A stretch of 64,000 bases of DNA from Peronospora farinosa (lineage: Eukaryota; Oomycota; Peronosporomycetes; Peronosporales; Peronosporaceae). This document shows positions 55,520 through 64,000 of this stretch, in pieces. The notes beneath the pieces are model-generated. The model was not told where the DNA came from. It did not search any database and was given only the letters and a program-made list of their open reading frames with translations. Location: assembly GCA_947646735.1 (NCBI GenBank), contig CANTFK010000949.1:1-64000 (forward strand). The letters run 5' to 3'. Position 1 is the stretch's first letter. Every line of letters starts with the position of its first letter. The translations under genes and the position numbers were made by a program.

Positions 55520-56490
55520 CCGATACTTTTTATTAGTTCCGCGATCCGATATTTTAATGGTATTAGATTCAATCGAGGTAGCGATCCTGATCGCGGCGAT
55601 ATTGGAGTGGACCACATTACAAGATTTGATTTCTCTGAAAGGGTGATACGTGGCAATAGATCCTGAGCTACAGATAGGCAAGATCATAGGTTTTGGTATT
55701 TGATTGGTTAACATTAAACAGAGTTCAATTTGCTTCTAAGTCCACGTGTCGACTTCTCGATTCCGGGCAGGATATTTGGCCTCTCGACGCCGAGAATATA
55801 GACTACAAGTGCACCCTGGATTGTTTGGCCAGGTGAAAAGGAATTCTTAACACAACAACTCAACTGATATCGGACGCAGAAATAACAAGTAAGGGCAAGA
55901 CAAGCAAGTGCAGGACGGATCAAGTGGTCAGAAGGTTCTGCTCAAGTGGTCAGAAGATTCAAGCTTCGTTTTATTGGATAACCGTGATCGATTGGGAAGA
56001 TCACACCAAGTACTCGGTCGATCTTGTAGAGATTTCCACAAGATCACCAAAACCCCCTATCCCTAATTCAATTAGGATCAACATCGACTCAAGTCCACCA
56101 AGAAGAGAGCAACCCGCCCTACTGACGGGTACACAAGATGAGGAAGGCTTTATACACGGAATCGGGGTAGCCCCTCCGTTACTCGGTCGTCCGGGCGCCA
56201 GTGGAGAGTTGGAGTCACATCAGCAATTTTGCGAATCCCACTCCACCACACGAATGGCGTCGATTAAAGTTGTTCGACGCCCCACAATCAACTAGGGCGC
56301 GAAGTGACATGTTCGAACAAAGTTGTTCGACGCCCCACAATCAACTAGGGCGCGAAGTGACATGTTCTTTGTCACATCGATCTATAAGGTGATGAGGGAT
56401 ACCTCATCACTGGGAGCAGCAACACACAGTGACTGTGTGTTGGGAGCAACTTTCGTCAAGGGTCCATCGAACTCGCTTGACGTTGCTGAA
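55520..56490. other. Degenerate region, probably pol remnant of a second Gypsy element
   Basis: Lies between the satellite and the second gag remnant. No intact domain is seen. A 53 bp unit is tandemly duplicated at 56266-56371. The 123-codon plus-strand frame at 55924-56295 has no recognisable content. Short inverted repeats are frequent from 56389 on. Confidence 0.35.
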
Positions 56491-57497
56491 TCAGTAGGGA
56501 GCTCCTCCCCTACTGACCCCGACCGGTTTTTGATGGTCCACCACGTTGTTGCGTTTTGGCAGCAGCGTGGGACACACGTCTCTGGTCCTTCTTGGCAGAC
56601 GATCGATCGTCACTTTCAGCGTTACGAGACACTGAGCGTGGGCACTACACTCATAAGCGTAGTGACCCATATTTTGACAGCGATTGCACTTTTGCAATCG
56701 CTTGTATTCTGCTGAGCGAGTTCGCTCGCTCTCTACATAGGAGAGTTCCATTGGTTCTGGAACTCCGCCCTCCTGTCGTCTCGGTAGACAATAAGACCCC
56801 GAGTGGATATGAGTCTGATGTAGTCTAAAGTCCTCCTGTTTTGCTGCAGAGATCGTCTGATCAAGAAGTTCTAGTTCCAAGCGGGACAGGTGGATCTTAA
56901 CGGGACCATCTGTCAGACCATTGATGAACACAGTAACCTGCGTGTGTTCATCTATTGGCGAAAGCACGATACAACTAACAAAGTTCGTACATGTTGGGCG
57001 TAAGCGTGTATATCACGCTTACCCTGTCTCAAATTCAAGAGATCAGCCCGAGCCCTGAATTCGGCGCGAGGCGTATCAAATGTGTGTTTGATCCGCGCGT
57101 TAAAGACATCATAAGTTCATTTATCGTATGAGCTCATGCAACTTGAGCCCTAAGGCCCAGGCTTTAGCAGGTCCTGCCAACTTCGACATGGCGAACTTGA
57201 CTTTCATCGCATCTTCATCGAAGCGACGCATTATCTTAACAAGGAGTCGCTTTCGACTGCCTTGTACTTAATGACATCAATTTTAAAAAATCGGATCGAC
57301 GCATATACGTCGACCCGACAGAGGCAGCACTAGCCTGCTGTTGTTTCAACAAATTAGTCTTTTGAGCACCCTGCTGCATCAATAAGTCAGCTTGTTCAGC
57401 GCCTTGCTCTCTCAAAAGGTCTTCCTGTTGAGAACATTGCTCCTGTAGCAAGTTAAGTTTCTTTACGACTTCGTAAAGTTTATATTGTATAAACTTG
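56389..57497. repeat. Cluster of short perfect inverted repeats in the second Gypsy remnant
   Basis: Dyads at 56389-56410 (9 bp arms), 56421-56441 (9 bp), 56491-56516 (9 bp, 8 nt loop), 56679-56702 (10 bp), 56714-56731 (7 bp), 57000-57022 (9 bp), 57462-57479 (8 bp) and 57477-57497 (9 bp). They fall inside gag coding sequence. Confidence 0.8.
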
Positions 57498-57710
57498 GCG
57501 ATGGTTGCATGTTGTTCGTCTCCGCTAAAAGAGAACAACATGGCACCAACAGCAAAATTGCCGATGGTATAAGCCATACGCTGAACCGCGATCCATTCGA
57601 GATGACTCAAATGGCGGAAGCTATCATGCGTTGCGTGATGATGTTTTTCATTTGCTGGTTCTATAGCGGCTTGTACGGTGGTAGTTGAATGGACCACGAA
57701 GGCTATCAGG
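56491..57710 (-). pseudogene. Gag remnant of a second Ty3/Gypsy element
   Basis: On the minus strand, the N-terminal part 57697-57236 has HLSHLEWIAVQRMA and a run of ~11-residue repeats (LLREQGAEQAD, LLMQQGAQKTN). The C-terminal part 56967-56491 has a CCHC knuckle (CNRCQNMGHYAYEC). A frame-disrupted stretch separates them. The layout is the same as in the larger element at 46-53 kb but the sequence differs, so it is a related family. No reverse transcriptase is preserved. Confidence 0.75.
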
Positions 57711-58162
57711 TGTAGTGGGGACGCCTCAGATTATATTCTTGGAGTATAATTTACCTTCACTGATGACAGTGAAACTGTTGCTTCAGCACTTCACGTGTAC
57801 TTGAACAAAAGAAGCTAATCAACTAAACAAACGCTTAGTTGAGAAGGAAAAGAGGACTGTATTCAGTATAGTTAAACTATCTAGTAAAATTAAATCATTA
57901 TAAACTTGTCTTAACTATATTAAAGTACAAATATGTATGCTACCTTCGTGCCCTCCACTCATTCCGCATGTCCATCGGTCATTGGTCAGCGCGCGCGTTG
58001 GTTGATATAATGGCCTATATTAACTAATTAGAGGGCATCTTCAACTTCAAGGAGATGCGAAAACAATATTATAAGTATATATATTATTGTCGAATATTAT
58101 TGGTTATAATAATATTCTTACATATAAGTGTCAATATCACGTAACGGGCTCACCCCGTTACA
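57711..58162 (-). repeat. LTR of the second Ty3/Gypsy remnant
   Basis: About 452 bp from TGTAGTGGGG to CCCCGTTACA, directly preceded on the left by a PBS-like sequence (tgatagccttcgtgg on the minus strand). Ends in a perfect dyad (about 58140-58160). Confidence 0.6.
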
Positions 58163-59025
58163 TTACACGTCTCAAATTCATTTAAAAGGTGAATTCTTAT
58201 AAATATGAGATTTCCAGTTTGTGGCTCATGATTGAAACATCATGTTCTCGAGAGTTATTCGTCTTCAAAATTCCAATAAAAAATGCACATTGATCGAATT
58301 GTCCACCAGTATATGCTATAAATGCGTACATAATGTTGACATTCTGCTTTGTAGAAGCACACAATCAGGAAGGGGATTTTCTTTTTTGGTCACTTCCTAA
58401 AGCTACGCGCTTAATATCGTCAAGATAAGCACCGTTTGAAAACAGCCTTAGTCAGAATTTACGTTTTCCAGAATTACATTCTCTTGATCGTCTTTTACTA
58501 CTTCTATTCAATCTGCGCTATGTCAGTTAGCCATCTCGATTATATCTACACATTGTCAAGGGGATTGCTAGTATACAAAAAAATGTAGTTATAGAAATAT
58601 TGTGCTGCCGGGGTCGTCGAAATAGAGAGTGATTGGTACCTATGCGTTAGAAAAGGTGATTAAGTGGCAAGTCATATCAATTACAAACGCAAAACCACCT
58701 TGATTGCGAAGACGTAAATGTTTATAAAAAGCTAATCGAGTGTTTTGATTAGTCTGGTTGACTACGTCCTAAAAAATTTTTTTTTCTTTCCCAACAACGT
58801 AGTCACAAAGTTTCCGTAGCCTGGGTAAGATCGGGCTTTTCGAGGATAGTCTGTTGTGAAGAGAGCAACTTTGATTTAATTCCGGCAACGTTTCGTTCAA
58901 GGCCAAATTTTCTGCCGTTTCGCCGGTTGCTTGTTCAAACTGAAATTGTTCTTCCGCCTTTTTTTATGTGGATTTAGTAACTTAGCAACGAGGTGTTTCA
59001 TTACTTCGATCGTTGCATTTACCCC
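58163..59025. other. Intergenic, AT-rich
   Basis: No gene is supported. On the minus strand, the 42 codons directly after the effector stop (59025-58900) remain open in the same frame and are Lys/Arg-rich. Confidence 0.35.
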
Positions 59026-60696
59026 CTAAGGTAAAACTTGGTCCAGATTTTCGTTGTAAACAAGTTTAAGGACGGAGAGCCCCGTCTTAGCTGTATTATC
59101 CGGATTCAGGGGTGTCAATTTGATGAAGTAGATCCACGCGCGCAAGACCGGACTATCAAAGGGTTTCTCTATCTGGTGGAGATTCAAAATTTTATAAACG
59201 TCGGCCGCATCTTTTCCTTCTTCTCTCCACTTCTTGAATTGAAGGTCTAGTAACTTCTGGACAATTATTTTCGTACTAGGGGCATCTATAGCACCCACTA
59301 GCGCACCCATCAGACCATTCATCCCCGTTTTGAAATAAGACAACACTATGTCAAGCACCTTATATGGCTCTTCCGGGGAATTATACTTTTTCTCGATAAA
59401 GTTGAACCACTGGGAAGCGATTGGGTCTTGAAAAGGATTCGTCTTGTCAAGCTGCAAAAGCTCAAATACCCCTTCCTCATTTTCCTCGTTTTTCACCCAC
59501 GTTTCGACCTGCATGTTTTTCAGTTCTTCAGCGATCTCTCCCTTTCCCTGCACTAAAGCACTGGCGAGAGCATGATCGCTCTCGAAATGATGTGTCAACA
59601 TTCCGATTATCGCCCTATTTTCCACGTTTGGTAATACCTTCTTGACTTTTTTCTTCCAATTAAGAAAAAGATGTTTGAGGAAGATGTTGCGGTTTCTGGC
59701 TAACATAACAGTACCATCCTGGACTTTCCTAATTTCTTTGAGCTTCTGACGCTTTTTAATTAATTTCATCCCTTCAAAAAAAATTTGGTTTATATCTCTC
59801 CAGTAAGTTGGCAAAATTCGTCAGCGCAGAAACCGGAAGTAGCGGAGTCTCTAGGGTCTGCGGGGTCAACAGGGTTCTCTCTCCGGGCTTGTCATCAGAG
59901 TAATTCGATGCCATGTCCGCGTTTGAGATTGAGGCTACAGTGTAGCGGAGCTGCACAGCTCTTTAGTCAGAGGAAGACTTTTGGCTGGAAGCCTCTTAGT
60001 TCGAGAGAACTAAATAGAGTTAAGGCTAAAAGCCACTTAGTTCTAAGGAACTAATTAAACGACTGAAAGTAACCCTGTTCTAAGGAACTAGGAGAGAGAC
60101 TTTAGTCAGTCAAGCAATAAGCTTAAGGTTCAGAGAACCAACGCACAGGGTGCAAGAACAAGCTAGAAGCTTAGAGGTTCAGAGAACCAACGCACGAAGT
60201 GCACAAGAGAACAAGTCAGAACGACTTGTGATCTTAAACTCAAAAGGAGAACTGATTTTATTTATGCTTTAAGATTTTATGAATAGTCCTACTCTAAGTA
60301 CACTACACTAGATTAATTACTATAATAGTAATTATTATATGCAGACTTTGCTATTGGACGACGTATCGTCTTAACATCTGTGTATGATGTACTTAGTACA
60401 TCGTTATCGATTTATCGAATCCTAATCGATAAGATACGGTATTACCGAATACCGTATCTCAACGCTTATACTTAATACCTCTCTAAAGAGAAGTATCATA
60501 ATGCATTATATGCAATACAAGGGGAGTTTAACCGTAAACTCCCGGAAAGACGCTACAACCGTCGTGTAACCCCGTTACATACAGTGTAAGTGTTATTCGA
60601 TGTAGTATAGTCGTAGGTGCTGGGCATGGCATCCTTAAGCATCGCGGAAGCCACGCTCGCAGCTGACCATGCAATAAGCGTGGTTACAATCAGCAT
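59026..60696 (-). pseudogene. WY-type secreted effector gene broken by a solo LTR and a frameshift
   Basis: On the minus strand the frame begins at ATG 60696 with an ~18-residue hydrophobic signal peptide (60696-60643). It is interrupted at 60579-59941 by a 639 bp solo LTR, resumes at 59940, shows a degenerate RXLR-like RTLL at the position expected for the host-targeting motif, and changes frame in an A8 run at about 59777-59784. The long C-terminal part (to TAG 59026-59028) has W/Y-fold features, such as VETWVKNEE, FELLQLDKTN and VYKILNLHQ, seen in Peronosporales effectors. Without the LTR the frame would continue unbroken across the insertion site. The A8 shift may be real or a sequence error. 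Confidence 0.75.
59941..60579. mobile_element. Solo LTR inserted in the effector gene, with 5 bp target duplication
   Basis: 639 bp from TGTAGCGGAG to CCCCGTTACA. It is flanked by TACAG on both sides (59936-59940 and 60580-60584), the duplication expected of LTR integration. No internal region remains, so LTR-LTR recombination removed it. It holds many perfect dyads: 60315-60333 (8 bp arms), 60432-60459 (12 bp arms, 4 nt loop) and 60524-60545 (9 bp arms), plus serial gttc...gaac hairpins at about 59995-60200. Confidence 0.85.
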
Positions 60697-61930
60697 CGTC
60701 GTGGGCTGCGCTCAATAAAAGTACACAGTGGTCTGGCAGGCAAAATGTAAGGTGAAAAGACTGGGTGTGACCTCGCTGTCAGAGCCTTAAATTGGTTGGA
60801 AGGGCAAACATCAATACCGTTAAACTAGCCTGGCTATTCTTGAGGGTATTGGCCTTTCTAGCTGTACTGCGAAAGTATCTCAAGGGACCGAGCACATCGC
60901 GAACCGTATCATTATCGTCAATTCGTAGGACGTTTACATTCTTTAAGGATAATACCAGAGCAATGCGGTAATGTCGACAGTGTGGTTTAAGATAAAAAAA
61001 TTGGTGTTGGGTGCCAGACTGTGGCGCGTCTGTTCGTTGACAAAGCGCACCGTAGGAATTTGACGGGTGTCAAATGATCTTATTAACTTTTAAGCTATAG
61101 TGAGTACCAAACTTGACGTTCCGATGATGAGAGCCGATTTGGTCAGATCGACACAACGTTAGTAATTCCCTGTCTATGTGTAATTTGAATAATTCAGGCG
61201 CAACAAGACGCCATATCCACGACTACCACACACTTTAAAAATGCTACGTGCATGTTTGCTTTTCATGTGTGGTAGTGATGCTCTACTTCAACTACCTTAC
61301 TGTAGGAGAGATGGTCTGTTCTACACTAAACGTACTATACGCCAGAAGGCTCAAGTTAGCAGGCTTCACGAAATATGTGGTTCTAATCCCATTTATGGAC
61401 CACCAAATCACGAGAGCTATGGGGAAACGGGAAGCTCTGTCGTGCAGCCAGCGTTCCGTCTAGTGTCTACAACGGTCACAACACTGCGTCGCCGTCCAAT
61501 GAATGTTACACACTGTAACACGGCGCTTTAAAGCAGTCGACATCGTCTCTTTAGCTGCATCAGCGCGTGTTAGTCATACCCGAAGTGACACAAGTGACTT
61601 TCAAGTGCTCGGACCTGTTGGAACATCTTGTCTTCGGCTCTGCCAGCGACATGTAGGATGTTCAGCGATGGGACAAATCATAGAGTAGATGCAGATAGTC
61701 GTGTATTTTTTATATGGTGTTGCAGCCACAGCTTGCGCGGCCGATTTCTGAGCTGTGTCTTAGAAACAAGTACGTGGCAACGTTAACGTCAACTTTATGT
61801 ACGCAATTGAGTCGCTGATTGCACGCGGCACGTACGAGGGAACGGCAACTGTTTCTCTCGCTGTTGTTATCATCACTAGGTACTTAGGGCAACAACATGA
61901 CGGTACAGGTAAGGGTTGAATCTGCTCCAA
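60697..61930. other. Intergenic, no clear gene
   Basis: This is the upstream flank of the effector gene. A 96-codon frame from ATG 61241 to 61531 (+) has plausible composition but no recognisable motif and no support beyond being open. Confidence 0.35.
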
Positions 61931-62412
61931 GTACATCACTTACACGCAGTGGACGCGATCGGAGGTATCATCCGCCCAAATGGTCTTGTACAAACAAGCA
62001 GCGTTATCGCGCGCGGCACCAAAGCTACCTCCGAGAGTGAGGACAGATATCGAGCGCATGTTCCCAGACAAAGTTGACATCGTTAGACGGACCTGGAAAA
62101 GAATATGGGGTGGATAGCGTGCTCCGTATGCGTGACCATGCTCTAAATTTAGCGGAGGAAAGGGCATCCACGAAGCAAGAGGTAGCGGGAGTAAACAAGT
62201 CCTTCTACGCTAGCTTCGAGCGGTCGCTATTAAGAAACAACGAAGAGATAGGGATGTGAGCACCGATTCTACCTCCTCCTAGCAACAGAAATGTTCCAAG
62301 TCATTATTGTCACTCGGCAGCCGGCATTGCATAGCTTTCGTAACCGACAAAAGACATCTCCTGGAATACAATCATGGCTGAAGACTATACAGAAATCTTG
62401 TAAACCATTATC
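61931..62412 (+). pseudogene. Decayed 3' end of a LINE-like element
   Basis: This is the reverse complement of the 3' end of the frame at 62446-63999 (about 62441-62950), with scattered substitutions and indels that break the frame. The two ends face each other tail to tail across ~28 bp. Confidence 0.7.
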
Positions 62413-62445
62413 GGTGGTGGTGGAAACAGACTGTCTATATACCGT

Positions 62446-63999
62446 TTATGGTTTACAAGATTTCTGAAAAGTCTTCAGCCATTCCAGTACCCCCGGAGTT
62501 GTCTCCTGGCGGTTACGTGGGCTATGCAGTACCGGCTGCCGGATGTTGATGGTGTATTGGAACATTTCCGTTGCTAGGCGAAGGTAGACGCCTTTGCTCA
62601 CATCTTTATCCCTTCGTTGTTTCCTGATAGCGACCGCTCGGAGTTGGCGAAGAAGGACTTGTTTGACTTCCGCTACCTCTTGCTCCGTGGACGCACTTTC
62701 CTGCTTATGAATACTTCTGTTTCGCTGAATCCAGAGCATGGTCACGCATACGGAGCACGCTATCCACCATATTCTTTTCCAGGCCCGTCCAACGATGTCA
62801 GTTTTGTCTGGGAACATATGCTCAATCTCTGCCCGCACTCTCGGAGGTAGCTCCGGTGCTGCGCGCGATAACGCTGCTTGTTTGTACAACTCCATTTGGG
62901 CGGATGATACCTCCGATCGCGTCCACTGCGTGATGATGTATGCCCAAGACTTGGATGCTCCGACACAGTCCCAAAGGATATGCAGGAGTCCTTCGTGTTG
63001 CCCGATGCAGGCCAGATGCCTCTTGCACGTCGAGTCCATGTCGCGTCCCGGAAAGTACAGGTTCAACTGATGAGTAGCTACTCTGTAGCATACCCAGACC
63101 TGGTATTCCGTGAGAGTGTGTCCGTGATCCCAGAGTTGTGCCGGTGACTGCGACATCGGGAAGTGGTTACCGTCCTGTGAGCCGTCTCGTTGATGTAGCC
63201 TGGTAATTACCGCCGTAAGTGCTGGATGAAGCTTTCGTTTGGCGCGATGGAATGGTTGGCGTTGAAGCGCCTTGAATGCGTGCATGTTGTTGATGGAAGG
63301 TGGGAGACTCCATGGAAACCCATGTAGCAGCGGATGCGCTGTCAATACAAGCGCCGTGTTGCGTGTTTTCTGTTGTAGATCCACCAGCTCCTGTTGATCA
63401 GCTTCTGGCACATCGGTCATGTGATCAATGATCCAATGGAGTCCGTCGTTGGCTTGATGGAGGACGATAAGGGCGTGGTTGCCGCCGGCGTGTGCTTTCT
63501 GGCGCCCGTGTGTGACCCCCTGGTTCAGCAATGTCCAGGTGTACGTGTTCAATACCTCCGGCCCGTTCCGCAGCGTAAGCTGAGCCGGTATTTGCATTTC
63601 TTCTGCTTCGTGCAGATAGGGACTTACCATAAGTATGGCTGTTGCCCATAGCCCTAGTTTAGGCAGCGTGTGGTAAGTATTCAGTTTCGTTGTTGGGACC
63701 CGAATACGGTAATCCAGCGTTGACACTCGCCGAATGTGTAGCTCAGCTAGCGTGCAGGCGGGTAGTAGTGGATATTTCTTTGTTGATAGCATAATCCCCT
63801 TGTCATCTATTATCCAAGGATTCTGATCCCACCTGTAAGTCGCCCAAAAGTCTTTGAGCTCCTGGGTGTACATGTTTGTAATAGTCGGGATATCTTCATA
63901 ATATTGGAGAAGTAAATCCTGGTCCGACCTGGTGGCCACGAGGTGCGTCACTAGGCGCTTCAAAATTCCATCACGATGCTGTTTAATGATCGTCCATTC
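62446..63999 (-). CDS. C-terminal part of a LINE-like reverse transcriptase ORF, running off the window
   Basis: An open frame of more than 515 codons on the minus strand, still open at the window edge, so the N-terminal part (where reverse-transcriptase motifs would be) lies outside. A zinc-binding pattern near 62930-63010 (C-x4-H...HILWDC...SW) is the RVT zinc-binding module found after the polymerase domain in plant and oomycete non-LTR retrotransposons. It ends at 62446, and its 3' end is repeated inverted at 61931-62412. No poly-A tail is clear. Confidence 0.55.
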   Translation of the reverse strand, partial: EWTIIKQHRDGILKRLVTHLVATRSDQDLLLQYYEDIPTITNMYTQELKDFWATYRWDQNPWIIDDKGIMLSTKKYPLLPACTLAELHIRRVSTLDYRIRVPTTKLNTYHTLPKLGLWATAILMVSPYLHEAEEMQIPAQLTLRNGPEVLNTYTWTLLNQGVTHGRQKAHAGGNHALIVLHQANDGLHWIIDHMTDVPEADQQELVDLQQKTRNTALVLTAHPLLHGFPWSLPPSINNMHAFKALQRQPFHRAKRKLHPALTAVITRLHQRDGSQDGNHFPMSQSPAQLWDHGHTLTEYQVWVCYRVATHQLNLYFPGRDMDSTCKRHLACIGQHEGLLHILWDCVGASKSWAYIITQWTRSEVSSAQMELYKQAALSRAAPELPPRVRAEIEHMFPDKTDIVGRAWKRIWWIACSVCVTMLWIQRNRSIHKQESASTEQEVAEVKQVLLRQLRAVAIRKQRRDKDVSKGVYLRLATEMFQYTINIRQPVLHSPRNRQETTPGVLEWLKTFQKSCKP

Positions 64000-64000
64000 T

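Noticed and set aside
55924..56295. A 123-codon plus-strand gene
   Set aside because: No recognisable content. It crosses the first copy of a 53 bp duplication and dyad-rich retroelement sequence.
61241..61531. A 96-residue secreted protein gene
   Set aside because: The start has a short hydrophobic run, but the composition and isolation do not support a gene.

Overview
The window looks like nuclear DNA of an oomycete, probably a Peronosporaceae plant pathogen (Phytophthora or downy-mildew type). The signs are long intronless eukaryotic genes mixed with genes carrying 60-90 bp GT-AG introns, oomycete-style Inr motifs just upstream of several start codons, remnants of WY-fold secreted effectors, and Ty3/Gypsy elements with a chromodomain. 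I cannot name the genus from sequence alone.

The left half (about 2-34 kb) is gene-rich and mostly housekeeping. In order it holds: a 2,554-residue SWR1/SRCAP-type chromatin remodeller carrying extra WW, F-box and beta-helix modules (+); DNA polymerase epsilon catalytic subunit (-); a 2-Cys peroxiredoxin (-); a BSD-domain protein with one intron (+); a Cdc25-type phosphatase (-); two unrecognised multi-exon genes here called X1 and X2a (+); a taspase-like threonine protease (-) divergent from a malonyl-CoA/acyl-CoA synthetase (+); a second, inverted copy of X2 (X2b); a second 2-Cys peroxiredoxin (+); and a PH-domain protein (-). Taspase and most of the synthetase sit in the spacer of a ~1.5-1.6 kb inverted duplication (25.24-26.83 kb and 29.52-31.04 kb).

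The right half (about 34-64 kb) is repeat-dominated. A decayed WY-effector pseudogene abuts a large satellite array (37.31-46.09 and 53.61-55.52 kb, monomer ~102-112 bp). Many monomers carry, on the minus strand, a sequence identical to the tRNA/Pol III B-box. The array contains higher-order duplications and a 283 bp non-satellite insert present three times, and is split by a 7.5 kb Ty3/Gypsy element with two LTRs on the minus strand. That element's pol is broken and its reverse-transcriptase YxDD box reads YFND, but a 468-codon open frame runs antisense to the pol 3' end. Further right are a second Gypsy gag remnant with an LTR, a WY-effector gene interrupted by a 639 bp solo LTR with a perfect 5 bp target duplication, and two tail-to-tail LINE-like 3' ends reaching the window edge.

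The strongest unexplained signal is that the LTR elements (coding regions and LTRs alike) are studded with perfect short inverted repeats, arms 8-12 bp with loops of 1-8 nt, far more than chance predicts and not noticed in the host genes. Other points of interest are the SWR1-WW-F-box-beta-helix fusion, the B-box satellite, the antisense ORF, and the inverted duplication with two intact X2 copies. Several frameshifts lie in homopolymers or microsatellites, and one stretch of the array (about 40,080-40,200) looks like poor consensus, so some broken genes may be assembly errors.
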